This document shows positions 1 through 8,739 of a DNA stretch of 64,000 nt, in pieces (position 1 is the stretch's first letter; the number at the start of each line of letters is the position of its first letter). A program made the position numbers and the translations under genes. The notes beneath the pieces were generated by a model, which did not search any database, was not told the origin of the DNA, and saw only the letters and a program-made list of their open reading frames with translations. This stretch comes from Dermatophilaceae bacterium Soc4.6 (lineage in GTDB: Bacteria; Actinomycetota; Actinomycetes; Actinomycetales; Dermatophilaceae): positions 372,001 through 436,000 of the forward strand of contig JAZGVH010000002.1 in NCBI GenBank assembly GCA_039889245.1. Direction: 5' to 3'.

Positions 1-705
1 GAGGTTGACGACATCGAGGTGCGCTACGGCGCCATCCGCGCCCTCAAGGGGGTGTCCTTCACCGTCGAGGAGGGAGAGGTCGTGGCCCTGCTCGGCGCCA
101 ATGGCGCCGGCAAGACGACGACCCAGAAGACGGTGTCGGGCATGCTCCGTCCGGCGCTGGGTGAGATCCGCTTCGACGGCCAGCGGATCGACGGGCTCCC
201 CGCCCACGAGCTGATCAACCTGGGCATCTGCCACGTGCCCGAGGGTCGACGGGTCTTCCCCCGGATGAGCGTCGCGGAGAATCTCGAGATGGGCGCCTTC
301 CGCTTCAAGAAGCCCGACCAGGCGGAGCTGGAGCGGGTCTTCACGCTCTTCCCACGCCTGAAGGAGCGGATCAAGCAGAGTGCCGGCACCCTGTCGGGCG
401 GGGAGCAGCAGATGCTCGCCATCGGCCGCGCCATGATGGGCAAGCCCCGGCTGCTGCTGCTCGACGAGCCCTCGATGGGGCTGGCTCCGCTGATCATCCA
501 GCAGATCTTCGCGATCGTCAAAGAGGTCAACAGCGCCGGCATGACGGTGCTCATCGTCGAGCAGAACGCCTCCCAGGCCCTCGGCCTGGCTGACCGTGGC
601 TATGTTCTCGAGACCGGTGAGATCGTGCTCTCCGGCACCGGCAAGGACCTCCTGGCCGACGACCGGATCCGCGCGGCCTACCTGGGCGAGGAGATCGCCT
701 CCTGA
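1..705 (+). CDS. livF: Branched-chain amino-acid ABC transporter ATPase LivF (5' partial)
   Basis: ATP-hydrolysing subunit of a high-affinity branched-chain amino-acid (or amide) importer, working at the inner face of the membrane with LivG and the LivHM permeases. The reading frame is already open at base 1 and reads EVDDIEVRYGAIRALKG, so only the first few residues are missing; the GTG at base 19 is not the real start. A Walker A motif (GANGAGKTT) lies near bases 94-120. The signature LSGGEQQ and Walker B LLLLDEPSMGLAP follow, the latter typical of LivF rather than LivG. The C-terminus ends at the usual LivF length of about 235 residues. The rest of the liv operon should lie to the left of the window. 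Confidence in family is high; the substrate is inferred. Confidence 0.93.
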   Translation, partial: EVDDIEVRYGAIRALKGVSFTVEEGEVVALLGANGAGKTTTQKTVSGMLRPALGEIRFDGQRIDGLPAHELINLGICHVPEGRRVFPRMSVAENLEMGAFRFKKPDQAELERVFTLFPRLKERIKQSAGTLSGGEQQMLAIGRAMMGKPRLLLLDEPSMGLAPLIIQQIFAIVKEVNSAGMTVLIVEQNASQALGLADRGYVLETGEIVLSGTGKDLLADDRIRAAYLGEEIAS

Positions 706-774
706 CGGTCGGTCCGTCCTCCCCGGCCTGCCACCGATGACCGGGCCCCTCGGCACGTCGACGCGTGCACGCAG

Positions 775-780
775 TAGGGT
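775..780 (+). promoter_or_regulatory. Possible -10 element for the ABM protein
   Basis: TAGGGT lies 48 nt before the ATG at 829, leaving room for a short leader that carries an AGGAG ribosome-binding site at 816-820. No convincing -35 box is visible. Confidence 0.35.
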
Positions 781-828
781 AAGGCCAGCGAGCCGGTCAG
801 CGGCTCCCTCGACACAGGAGTCGCACCC

Positions 829-1119
829 ATGGCCGGTCTGCACGTCGTCGCCCTCATCAGCGCCAAGCCCGGATCGGAGACGGTCGTCCACGAGGCGCTC
901 ACCGAGCTGGCGGAGGCGACCCGGCAGGAAGCCGGGTGCCGCGCCTATGACCTCTTCGAGTCGGCGGCGACGCCCGGCACGTTCGTGACGGTGGAGGAGT
1001 GGGCCGACCAGGCCGCGCTCGACGGCCACATGGCCTCCCCGCACATCGCGAAGGCTCTGGGCGCCGTCGGGGACGCTCTCGCGGCGCCGCCGGCCATCCA
1101 CCCCCTCACGCCGGCCTGA
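829..1119 (+). CDS. ABM-domain (antibiotic biosynthesis monooxygenase-like) protein
   Basis: Small 96-residue protein of the ABM/YgiN superfamily, a dimeric ferredoxin-like fold found in quinol monooxygenases and heme-degrading or unassigned enzymes. The opening beta strand (LHVVALISAKPG), the helix with EALTELAEATRQEAGC, and the FVTVEEWADQAALDGHMASPH segment fit the family. In this family the conserved histidine and tryptophan positions shape the cofactor-free active site. AGGAG is spaced 8 nt before the ATG. It stands alone between livF and a convergent uvrA and shares a perfect hairpin terminator with it. The exact reaction cannot be told from sequence. Confidence 0.8.
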   Translation: MAGLHVVALISAKPGSETVVHEALTELAEATRQEAGCRAYDLFESAATPGTFVTVEEWADQAALDGHMASPHIAKALGAVGDALAAPPAIHPLTPA

Positions 1120-1123
1120 GAGA

Positions 1124-1152
1124 CCTCCGCCGGGGCCCAGCCCCGGCGGAGG
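1124..1152. terminator. Bidirectional hairpin terminator between the ABM gene and uvrA
   Basis: A perfect 13-bp G+C-rich stem (1124-1136 with 1140-1152) closes on a 3-nt loop. It lies 4 nt after the ABM stop codon and 3 nt beyond the uvrA stop codon, so it can serve both convergent genes. Confidence 0.75.
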
Positions 1153-1155
1153 CCC

Positions 1156-4100
1156 CTAGCGGGCCACGGCCCGGCGCGGGGCCTTCGTGGACGCCGTCGA
1201 ACCAGTGGCCTTCGTGGTCCCCTTCTTCGCGGTGACGGATGTCGCCGCCGGCTTCGAGGTGGCCTTCTTGGTCGTCTTGGTGGTGGCCCTGCCCGCCGCC
1301 TGAAGTCGCGTCGAGGCCGAGGCGGCCACCGGACGCACCCGTGACTGGCTGGGTCGCGGGGAGGGACGGCCAGAGGCGGCCTTCTCCAGCAGCGGACGCA
1401 GGAACTGGCCGGTGAAGGACTCCTCGACCAGGGCGACCTCCTCGGGCGTGCCCTCGGCGATGACCCGACCACCACGCTTGCCGCCCTCGGGTCCGAGGTC
1501 GACCAGCCAGTCGGCGCTCTTGATCACGTCGAGGTTGTGCTCGATCACGATCACCGTGTTGCCCTTGTCGACCAGGCCCTGCAGCACCTCGAGCAGCTTG
1601 CGGATGTCTTCGAAGTGCAGGCCCGTCGTGGGCTCGTCGAGGACGTAGACGGTGCGTCCGGTCGAGCGCTTCTGCAGCTCGGTGGCCAGCTTGACCCGCT
1701 GGGCCTCACCGCCCGAGAGGGTCGGTGCGGGCTGGCCGAGCCGCACGTATCCCAGCCCGACGTCGTTGAGCGTCTTGAGGTGCCGGGCGATCGAGGGGAC
1801 CGCGGCGAAGAAGTCGGCTGCCTCCTCGATCGGCATGTCGAGCACGTCGGCGATCGTGCGCCCCTTGAAGTGCACCTCGAGGGTCTCGCGGTTGTAGCGC
1901 GCCCCGTGGCACACCTCGCACGGCACGTAGACGTCGGGCAGGAAGTTCATCTCGATCTTGATGGTGCCGTCGCCCGAGCAGTTGTCGCAGCGGCCGCCCT
2001 TGACGTTGAAGGAGAACCGGCCCGGCAGGTATCCGCGGACCTTTGCCTCCTGCGTCTCGGCGAAGAGCTTGCGCATGTTGTCGAAGACGCCGGTGTAGGT
2101 CGCCGCGTTGGAGCGCGGGGTGCGGCCGATCGGGCCCTGGTCGACGTGCACGACCTTGTCGAGGTGCTCGAGGCCAGTGACCGTCTTGTGCCGGCCGGGC
2201 ACCTGACGGGCGCCGTTGAGCTTGTTGGCGAGCACGGTGTAGAGGATGTCGTTGACCAGGGTCGACTTGCCCGAGCCCGACACCCCGGTCACCGCCACCA
2301 GGACGCCGAGGGGGAAGGAGACGTCGACGTCGTGCAGGTTGTTCTCCCGAGCACCGATGACCGACACCTCGCGGCCGTCAAGAGGACGCCGCACATCGGG
2401 CACGTGGATCTCGCGCCGGCCGGAGAGGTACTGCCCGGTCAGTGAGGTCGGGTGGTCGAGCAGACCCTGCACCGTGCCGCAGTGCACGACCTCTCCCCCG
2501 TGCTCCCCCGCGCCCGGACCGATGTCGACGACCCAGTCGGCCATGGCGATGGTGTCCTCGTCGTGCTCGACGACGATCAGCGTGTTGCCGAGGTCGCGCA
2601 GGCGGGTGAGCGTCTCGATGAGGCGGTGGTTGTCACGCTGGTGCAGCCCGATGCTCGGCTCGTCGAGCACGTAGAGCACACCGACCAGCCCCGAGCCGAT
2701 CTGGGTGGCCAGCCGGATGCGCTGGGCCTCCCCGCCGGAGAGGGTGCCGGCCGGGCGGTCGAGCGAGAGGTAGTCGAGCCCCACATCAAGCAGGAAGCCC
2801 AGCCGGGCCTCGATCTCCTTGATCACGCGGGCCGCGATCTGCCGCTCGCGCGTCGTGAAGTCGACCTCGCGCAGGAAGTCGGCGGCCTCGTTGATGGCCA
2901 GCGCACAGATCTCGGAGATGCTGCGGCCCCCGACGTGCACCGCCAGGATCTCGGGCTTGAGCCGCGCACCCTTGCAGACGGGGCACGGTACCTGGCGCAT
3001 GTAGCCCTCGTAGCGCTCACGACTCCACTCGGAGTCGGTCTCGGCGTGGCGTCGCTTGACGAAGGGGACGACACCCTCGAAGCCGGTGGTGTAGGACCGG
3101 TCGCGCCCGTAGCGGTTGCGGTACTGCACGTGGACCTTGTAGTTCTGGCCGTGCAGGAGGGCCTCCTTGGCCCGCGCCGGCAGCGAGGCCCACGGCGCGT
3201 CGACCGAGAACTTGAGGTCCTTCGCGAGCGCGTGCATGACGTTCTGGAAGTACTCGGCCGAGCCGCTGCCCTGCGCCCACGGGGCGATGGCCCCCTGGGC
3301 CACGGAGAGGTCGGGGTCGGGCACGAGCAGCTCGGGGTCGACCTCGAGCTCGGTGCCGATGCCGGTGCAGGTCGGGCAGGCCCCGAACGGGCTGTTGAAC
3401 GAGAACGACCGTGGCTCGATCTCGTCGATCGCGATCGCGTGGTTGTTGGGGCAGGCCATCTTCTCCGAGAAGCGGCGCTCGCGGACGGCGTCGGGGTCGC
3501 TCTCGTCGACGTCGACGAACTCGACGAGCAGCACCCCGGCCGCCAGCCGCAGGGCGGTCTCGACCGAGTCGGTGAGTCGCCGCTTGGCTCCGGTGTCGTC
3601 ACCCTTGGCGACCAGCCGGTCGACGACCACCTCGATCGTGTGCTTGTACTGCTTCTCGAGCTTCGGCGGCTCGGACAGGGAGACGACCTCGCCGTCGACG
3701 CGGGCCCTCGAGAACCCCTTGGTCTGCAGCTCGGCGAAGAGGTCGACGAACTCGCCCTTGCGCGCCTGCACCACCGGGGCCAGCACCTGGAACCTCGTGC
3801 GGTCGGGCAGCTCGAGCAGCTGGTCGACGATCTGCTGGGGGCTCTGCCTCGTGATCGCCTCGCCGCACACGGGGCAGTGCGGCCGACCGGCGCGGGCGAA
3901 CAGCAGCCGCAGGTAGTCGTAGACCTCGGTGATGGTGCCGACCGTGGAGCGCGGGTTGCGGTTGGTCGACTTCTGGTCGATCGAGACCGCTGGCGAGAGC
4001 CCCTCGATGAAGTCGACGTCGGGCTTGTCCATCTGCCCGAGGAACTGGCGGGCGTAGGAGCTGAGCGACTCGACGTAGCGACGCTGGCCCTCGGCGAAGA

Positions 4101-4344
4101 TGGTGTCGAACGCGAGGGACGACTTGCCCGACCCCGAGAGGCCGGTGAAGGCGATGAGGGCGTCGCGGGGGAGCTCGACCGAGATGTCCTTGAGGTTGTG
4201 CTCTCGCGCGCCACGCACGATCAGGGTGTCGTGAGCCCGGCGGGGTGCGCCCGGCACCAGTGCGTGGGTCGACGCAGCGATCACGGCAGCAGAGGCGGGG
4301 GTCGCGGAGGCCCGGGACGAGGGGCGGGACGGCGCAGCATTCAC
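1156..4344 (-). CDS. uvrA: Excinuclease ABC subunit A with basic C-terminal tail
   Basis: Damage-recognition ATPase of nucleotide excision repair; a UvrA dimer loads UvrB onto lesions. Two ABC modules are visible: an N-terminal Walker [13 protein letters not shown] and a second [11 protein letters not shown]. Two LSGGEAQR signatures and the zinc-binding pairs CPVCG and CDNCSGDG...CEVCHG are also present. I chose GTG at 4344 (1,062 residues) because a TAAACT hexamer sits 7 nt before it, as in a leaderless mRNA, and because starts further upstream would run into the divergent gene. A GTG at 4284 is the alternative. After the normal end of UvrA come about 75 residues rich in Lys, Ala, Thr, Ser and Pro, which the enzyme does not need elsewhere. 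No LexA-type palindrome is evident near the start. Confidence 0.97.
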   Translation of the reverse strand: MNAAPSRPSSRASATPASAAVIAASTHALVPGAPRRAHDTLIVRGAREHNLKDISVELPRDALIAFTGLSGSGKSSLAFDTIFAEGQRRYVESLSSYARQFLGQMDKPDVDFIEGLSPAVSIDQKSTNRNPRSTVGTITEVYDYLRLLFARAGRPHCPVCGEAITRQSPQQIVDQLLELPDRTRFQVLAPVVQARKGEFVDLFAELQTKGFSRARVDGEVVSLSEPPKLEKQYKHTIEVVVDRLVAKGDDTGAKRRLTDSVETALRLAAGVLLVEFVDVDESDPDAVRERRFSEKMACPNNHAIAIDEIEPRSFSFNSPFGACPTCTGIGTELEVDPELLVPDPDLSVAQGAIAPWAQGSGSAEYFQNVMHALAKDLKFSVDAPWASLPARAKEALLHGQNYKVHVQYRNRYGRDRSYTTGFEGVVPFVKRRHAETDSEWSRERYEGYMRQVPCPVCKGARLKPEILAVHVGGRSISEICALAINEAADFLREVDFTTRERQIAARVIKEIEARLGFLLDVGLDYLSLDRPAGTLSGGEAQRIRLATQIGSGLVGVLYVLDEPSIGLHQRDNHRLIETLTRLRDLGNTLIVVEHDEDTIAMADWVVDIGPGAGEHGGEVVHCGTVQGLLDHPTSLTGQYLSGRREIHVPDVRRPLDGREVSVIGARENNLHDVDVSFPLGVLVAVTGVSGSGKSTLVNDILYTVLANKLNGARQVPGRHKTVTGLEHLDKVVHVDQGPIGRTPRSNAATYTGVFDNMRKLFAETQEAKVRGYLPGRFSFNVKGGRCDNCSGDGTIKIEMNFLPDVYVPCEVCHGARYNRETLEVHFKGRTIADVLDMPIEEAADFFAAVPSIARHLKTLNDVGLGYVRLGQPAPTLSGGEAQRVKLATELQKRSTGRTVYVLDEPTTGLHFEDIRKLLEVLQGLVDKGNTVIVIEHNLDVIKSADWLVDLGPEGGKRGGRVIAEGTPEEVALVEESFTGQFLRPLLEKAASGRPSPRPSQSRVRPVAASASTRLQAAGRATTKTTKKATSKPAATSVTAKKGTTKATGSTASTKAPRRAVAR

Positions 4345-4351
4345 ATCCCTC

Positions 4352-4357
4352 AGTTTA
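4352..4357 (-). promoter_or_regulatory. Leaderless -10 element of uvrA
   Basis: TAAACT followed by 7 nt and then GTG. The GAGGGA in the gap is too close to the start to act as a ribosome-binding site. Confidence 0.6.
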
Positions 4358-4451
4358 GGCGCGGCCACCGACAGGGGTCTCGCTCGCCCGGGCGTGCGGG
4401 GGCGATACTCCCCTGCGAGCGACCGGTGCTCCGTTCGGCCCCCTCCACCCC

Positions 4452-4457
4452 TAGGCT
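4452..4457 (+). promoter_or_regulatory. Leaderless -10 element of the MBL-fold hydrolase
   Basis: TAGGCT, 6 nt, then ATG at 4464, with no purine-rich ribosome-binding site between them. The same TAGGCT-N6-start layout precedes polA and pyk. Confidence 0.6.
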
Positions 4458-4463
4458 TGGGCC

Positions 4464-5165
4464 ATGGCTCCGACGACCCGCGAACCCGACCCCCAGGTGG
4501 CCGCCCCCTACGACGGTGACGTGACACCGGGAGGCCCGGTCCAGGTGCGCGAGCTCCCCGGTCTGACCATCCGCAAGCTCGCCGTCTCCGCGATGAGCAA
4601 CAACGTCTACCTCCTGACGGATACCGCCACCGGCGAACAGCTGCTCATCGACGCCGCCGACGATCCGGAGCAGGTGCTGCAGCTGGTCGCCTCCGGCACC
4701 GGCCGTCTCGACTGGGTCGTCACCACCCACCAGCACTGGGACCACCACCGCGCCCTCGCCGCGGTCGTCGAGGCCACGGGCGCCCGCACGGCCGCCGGAG
4801 CCGACGACGCCGACGCCCTGCCGGTGCGGCCGGACCGGCGCCTCGCCCAGGGCGACACGCTGCAGGTCGGCGACGTGAGCCTCGAGGTCGTGCACCTGCG
4901 CGGGCACACCCCCGGGTCGATCGCCCTCGCCTACGAGGACGGCGACGGTCGCACGCACCTCTTCACCGGGGACTCGCTCTTCCCCGGAGGGGTCGGCAAC
5001 ACCACGAACGAGGGTCAGAGCTTCGACGACCTCATCGCCGACGTCACCGAGCGGGTCTTCGACGAGTACGACGACGACACGTGGGTCTACCCCGGCCACG
5101 GGGGCGACACCGTGCTCGGCCGGGAGCGCCCCCACCTGTCGCAGTGGCGCGAACGCGGCTGGTGA
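4464..5165 (+). CDS. Metallo-beta-lactamase-fold hydrolase (glyoxalase II-like)
   Basis: Cytoplasmic 233-residue zinc hydrolase of the glyoxalase II-like branch of the MBL fold. The metal-binding signature THQHWDHH lies near residues 89-96. A second histidine occurs in LRGHTPGS, the bridging aspartate in [10 protein letters not shown], and the last histidine in YPGHGG, so the dinuclear site looks complete. In mycobacteria a homologous gene is also divergent from uvrA, so the pairing is conserved even though no repair role is established. The substrate may be a thioester, possibly a mycothiol conjugate, but this is inference. It has its own promoter and converges on the transglutaminase gene. 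Confidence 0.88.
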   Translation: MAPTTREPDPQVAAPYDGDVTPGGPVQVRELPGLTIRKLAVSAMSNNVYLLTDTATGEQLLIDAADDPEQVLQLVASGTGRLDWVVTTHQHWDHHRALAAVVEATGARTAAGADDADALPVRPDRRLAQGDTLQVGDVSLEVVHLRGHTPGSIALAYEDGDGRTHLFTGDSLFPGGVGNTTNEGQSFDDLIADVTERVFDEYDDDTWVYPGHGGDTVLGRERPHLSQWRERGW

Positions 5166-5188
5166 CTCCCCCGCCCACCCCGATGGCG

Positions 5189-5210
5189 ACCCGGCTCAGC
5201 TGAGCCGGGT
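5189..5210. terminator. Palindromic terminator between the MBL and transglutaminase genes
   Basis: A 10-bp perfect stem (5189-5198 with 5201-5210) has a 2-nt centre. It overlaps the last codons of the minus-strand transglutaminase gene and lies 23 nt after the MBL stop, between convergent genes. Confidence 0.55.
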
Positions 5211-6041
5211 GATCGTGACCTCGACGAACATGTCGGTGTCGGTGCCACCGGTGTAGACCCCGGACAAGGGCGGCACGTCGGCGTAGTCACGCCCGTGGGC
5301 GACCTCGACGTGCAGGTCGCCGGGAGTGACCATGTTGGTCGGGTCGACGGCCAGCCAGGCTCCGTCCCACCACTCCACCCAGGCGTGCGACTCCCCGTCG
5401 ACCGGCATACCGACCGGGGCCGACTCGTCCGGGAGGACGTAGCCCGAGACGTACCTCGCGGGGATGCCCACCGAGCGCAGGGCACCGATGGTCAGGTGGG
5501 CGAGGTCCTGGCAGACGCCCTGCCGGGCCTGCCAGGCGTCGACCGCGTGGCTGGACACGCTGGTGGAGCCCGGCACGTAGGCGACCTCGTCGTGGACCAG
5601 GGTGGTCACCAGGGCCACGAGCTCGGCGGGACCGATCGCGTCGGTCCGCAGGGCGACGACCCGCTCGCGGAGGTCGTCCGGCGGTCGCACCCGGTCCGAC
5701 ACCTCGAGGAACTCGCACGCCTCGACCCCGACGCACTCGGCAGCCAGGCCGTCCCAGTCGAGCCCCAGGCCCTGACGCGCAGGACGGTGGACGTCGACGG
5801 TGCTCGACGCGGTCACCACCAGCCGGTCGTGGCGCTCACTCACCTCGAAGCCGGTCACGTGCGTGCCCCAGTAGTCGACGTAGTCGAAGGTCCACGGCTG
5901 CGGGGTCACCTCGACCCGTGAGAAGAACACGGTCTGCTCAGACGTGGTCGGAGGGGTCAGACGGGCCTCGTTGAAGGACGTCAGCGCCCCCTTGCCGTAG
6001 ATGTATCCGGTGCGGTGCGAGACGACCAGTCGGGCGCTCAT
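5196..6041 (-). CDS. Transglutaminase-like cysteine peptidase of the ATP-grasp/alpha-E cluster
   Basis: 281-residue protein with an N-terminal bacterial transglutaminase-like beta domain (roughly residues 1-85) followed by the papain-like transglutaminase core. The catalytic triad is visible as Cys in GVCQDLAHL, His in GESHAWVEWW and Asp in AVDPTN. Members of this group act as peptidases or amidases rather than cross-linking enzymes. The ATG at 6041 overlaps the stop of the alpha-E gene by 4 nt, so it is the last cistron of a three-gene operon. Family studies predict this set makes or edits a peptide, but no product is known. There is no signal peptide. Confidence 0.9.
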   Translation of the reverse strand: MSARLVVSHRTGYIYGKGALTSFNEARLTPPTTSEQTVFFSRVEVTPQPWTFDYVDYWGTHVTGFEVSERHDRLVVTASSTVDVHRPARQGLGLDWDGLAAECVGVEACEFLEVSDRVRPPDDLRERVVALRTDAIGPAELVALVTTLVHDEVAYVPGSTSVSSHAVDAWQARQGVCQDLAHLTIGALRSVGIPARYVSGYVLPDESAPVGMPVDGESHAWVEWWDGAWLAVDPTNMVTPGDLHVEVAHGRDYADVPPLSGVYTGGTDTDMFVEVTITRLS

Positions 6042-6967
6042 GCCTCTCCTGCCTGCCAGCTGTGGGCGATGGGGGTGGGGAAGTAGCGCGACGCGATGGC
6101 CTCGCTCGCCCGCGTCATCCGCTGCTGGATGCGTTCCATCTCGCCGGCGAGGTCGCTGAGGATGTCACTGAGCGGACGGTACTCGAGCTCGGCGCGGGCC
6201 CGACCCAGCAGCTGCGCCGACTCGCCGTGCTGCCCCGAGCGGCGGCCGGCGTCGAGGTGGTGGATGCAGTCCTCGGCCCGCCCGAGGGAGTGGATGACCG
6301 ATCGGGGGAAGAGCCGGTCGAGCAGCAGGAACTCGGCCGCCTCCCGCTGACCGAGGCGACCCCGGTAGGTGCGGGTGAAGGCCTCGAGCGCGCCGCAGGC
6401 GCGCAGGGTCGAGGACCAGGCGGTGCTCGCGCCGGCGGAGAGCGACGCGTTCGACAGCAGCCGGGCCGTCATGTCCACCCGCTCGATGTGCCGACCGAGC
6501 GTGAGGAACTGCCAGCTCTCGTCGTGGTTCATCGTGCCGTCGACCATCCCCGAGATCATCGCCACCCGCTCGACGACGAGCCGCGAGGCGAGGTGGGGCC
6601 TCATGGTCTCGAGCTGACCGTGCGAGACCGCGTGCCAGGTGGTGTTGATCGCCTCCCAGACCTCCGCCGAGACCGTCTCCCGGGCCCGCCGGGCGGACTC
6701 GCGGGCGCAGCCGAGGGCATACACCATCGAGCTGGGTTCGTCGGGCTCGTGACCGAGCAGCCGCAGCACCAGGTCGTTGTCGTAGTGGGTGCCCTCGTCG
6801 GGCTCGACCCCCATCACCTGCAGGACGGTGCGGCAGGCGGCAGCCTCGTCGACCGTGGGGTCCTCGACGAGCGTGGCCATGTGCCCGTCGAGGATGCGGG
6901 CGGTCGCGTCGGCCCGCTCGAGGTACCGGCCGATCCAGAAGAACGACTCCGCGATGCGGCTGAGCAT
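6038..6967 (-). CDS. Alpha-E domain protein (DUF403)
   Basis: 309-residue all-helical protein of the alpha-E family. It begins MLSRIAESFFWIGRYLERAD, the family hallmark, and keeps the conserved HLDAGRRSGQHGESA-type helix near the end. It always occurs with the circularly permuted ATP-grasp protein and often with a transglutaminase. It is thought to assist or scaffold the ATP-grasp reaction, but its biochemical role is not known. Its ATG overlaps the stop of the ATP-grasp gene by one base (TGATG), and its stop overlaps the transglutaminase start by four bases, implying translational coupling across the trio. Confidence 0.92.
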   Translation of the reverse strand: MLSRIAESFFWIGRYLERADATARILDGHMATLVEDPTVDEAAACRTVLQVMGVEPDEGTHYDNDLVLRLLGHEPDEPSSMVYALGCARESARRARETVSAEVWEAINTTWHAVSHGQLETMRPHLASRLVVERVAMISGMVDGTMNHDESWQFLTLGRHIERVDMTARLLSNASLSAGASTAWSSTLRACGALEAFTRTYRGRLGQREAAEFLLLDRLFPRSVIHSLGRAEDCIHHLDAGRRSGQHGESAQLLGRARAELEYRPLSDILSDLAGEMERIQQRMTRASEAIASRYFPTPIAHSWQAGEA

Positions 6968-8637
6968 CAGTGCTGCCCTCCATCGGGACCGTCGTGCGGG
7001 GCGAGGGGGTCCAGTAGCGCCAGTGGCGCCAGTGGATCCAGCGGGTCCACCCGCTGCTGTTGCGTCTGCTTCTGCTCCGGCCAGCCGGTGCCCGGCGAGG
7101 TCGTCGACGCCGCGGCGATGTCGCTCAGGTCGAGCCGGCCGGTCGCCGGCTCCTGGACCAGCGGGCCCGTCGCGCCGGGCAACGCCGAGCGCGACAGCAC
7201 CCAGGTGTCCTTGGAGCCCCCGCCACGGCTGCTGTTGACGATGAGCTCGCCCTCCGGGAGGGCCACACGGGTCAGCCCACCGGGCAGGACCCACACCTGC
7301 TGGCCGTCGTTGACCGCGAAGGGCCGCAGGTCGACGTGCCGGGGGCGCATCGCGCCGTCGATGAGGGTGGGGTGCGTCGACAGCTGCACCACCGGCTGGG
7401 CGATCCACCCGCGGGGGTTGGCGAGCACCTGCTCGCGCAGCACGTCGAGCTCGGCGGTCGTCGCCCTCGGCCCGATGACGATGCCCTTGCCCCCCGAGCC
7501 GTCCACCGGCTTGAGGACGAGCTCGCCGAGCCGGTCCATCACCTCGGCCCGGTGGGCCGGGTCCTCGAGGCGCCAGGTGTCGACGTTCGGGACGATCGGC
7601 TCCTCGTGCAGGTAGTAGCGGATCAGGTCGGGCACGTAGGTGTAGACGAGCTTGTCGTCGGCGACACCGTTGCCGATGGCGTTGGCGACGGTGACGTTGC
7701 CGACGCGCAGCGCGTTGATGAGCCCGGCGACGCCGAGCATCGAGTCGGACCGGAAGTGCACCGGGTCGAGGAACTCGTCGTCGACCCGCCGGTAGATCAC
7801 GTGCACGGGCTCGAGTCCGTTGGTGGTGCGCATCAGCACCCGTCCGCCCTTGCAGACCAGGTCGCGACCCTCGACCAGCTCGACCCCCATCAGGCGGGCG
7901 AGCAGGGCGTGCTCGAAGTAGGCCGAGTTGTACACGCCCGGCGTCAGGACGACCACGGTGGGGTCGGCGACGCCCGGAGGGGCCGTCGCCCGCAGCGCGG
8001 CCAGCAGCTGACGGGGGTAGCGGGACACCGGCCGGATGCGGTGGTCGTGGAAGACCTCGGGCAGGGCCGTCGCCATGGCCCGACGGTTGGTCATCACGTA
8101 CGACACCCCGGAGGGCACCCGCACGTTGTCCTCGAGGACGCGGAAGACGCCCTCGTTGTCGCGGATCAGGTCGATGCCGGACACGTGCACCCGCACGCCC
8201 CCAGCCGGTTTCAGACCGTGTACCACCCGGTGGTAGTGCGGCGAGCTGAGCACGACGTGGCGTGGGATGACCCCGTCGCGGAAGAGCTCGCCCTTGCCGT
8301 AGACGTCGTCGAGGAAGGCCTCGAGCGCGCGGACCCGCTGGGCGACGCCCCTCTCGACCGGCGCCCACACGTCGGGCTCGATCAGGCGCGGCATGATGTC
8401 GAGCGGGAAGGGCTGCTCGACCCCACCGAAGTCGAAGGTCACGCCCTGCGCCAGGTAGGAGCTCTTGAGGGACTCGGCGCGGACCAACAGCTCCTCGGTA
8501 CCGATCTGCACCGCCTTGTCGCCCAGCTGCCGGTACCCCGCCCGCATCCCCTCCGCCCCGAACATCTCGTCGTACGGCGTGTCGGCTGACGGCCTGGTCG
8601 GCCCGGCGGCGTCATAGAGGTCGAAGGGGGCGCTCAC
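6967..8637 (-). CDS. Circularly permuted ATP-grasp protein
   Basis: 556-residue member of the circularly permuted ATP-grasp family (DUF404/DUF407). ATP-grasp enzymes join a carboxylate to an amine through an acyl-phosphate, so this protein is a predicted peptide or amide ligase. Recognisable segments include the N-terminal YDEMFGAEGMRAGYRQLG, the VLEDNVRVPSGVSYVMTNR region, the ELVLKPVDGSGGKGI glycine-rich loop, and the late VNSSRGGGSKDTWVL segment. The start is GTG at 8637, preceded by TAAGGT and 6 nt. It leads the operon with the alpha-E and transglutaminase genes. The C-terminal 50 residues are a variable Gln/Pro/Leu-rich tail containing a LDPLDPLAPLAL run. Confidence 0.92.
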   Translation of the reverse strand: MSAPFDLYDAAGPTRPSADTPYDEMFGAEGMRAGYRQLGDKAVQIGTEELLVRAESLKSSYLAQGVTFDFGGVEQPFPLDIMPRLIEPDVWAPVERGVAQRVRALEAFLDDVYGKGELFRDGVIPRHVVLSSPHYHRVVHGLKPAGGVRVHVSGIDLIRDNEGVFRVLEDNVRVPSGVSYVMTNRRAMATALPEVFHDHRIRPVSRYPRQLLAALRATAPPGVADPTVVVLTPGVYNSAYFEHALLARLMGVELVEGRDLVCKGGRVLMRTTNGLEPVHVIYRRVDDEFLDPVHFRSDSMLGVAGLINALRVGNVTVANAIGNGVADDKLVYTYVPDLIRYYLHEEPIVPNVDTWRLEDPAHRAEVMDRLGELVLKPVDGSGGKGIVIGPRATTAELDVLREQVLANPRGWIAQPVVQLSTHPTLIDGAMRPRHVDLRPFAVNDGQQVWVLPGGLTRVALPEGELIVNSSRGGGSKDTWVLSRSALPGATGPLVQEPATGRLDLSDIAAASTTSPGTGWPEQKQTQQQRVDPLDPLAPLALLDPLAPHDGPDGGQH

Positions 8638-8643
8638 GTGCCG

Positions 8644-8649
8644 ACCTTA
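8644..8649 (-). promoter_or_regulatory. Leaderless -10 element of the ATP-grasp operon
   Basis: TAAGGT, 6 nt, then GTG at 8637. No ribosome-binding site lies between the hexamer and the start. Confidence 0.55.
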
Positions 8650-8739
8650 TGAGGTCCGTGTTTCTCTGTCATGTCCGGAGCCGACCAATGGGACAGAACC
8701 CCTTGTGGTGCGTGCCGGCAGCGACCTGGCCCGAGGCCG

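Noticed and set aside
4345-4463. LexA (SOS) box between uvrA and the MBL gene
   Set aside because: No GAAC-N4-GTTC-like palindrome is present in the 119-bp divergent region.
2452-4524. Long plus-strand open frame of about 690 codons opposite uvrA
   Set aside because: High G+C DNA leaves open frames opposite real genes. The translation is a low-complexity Leu/Val/Asp/Arg mix with no family features, and the minus strand is a complete UvrA.
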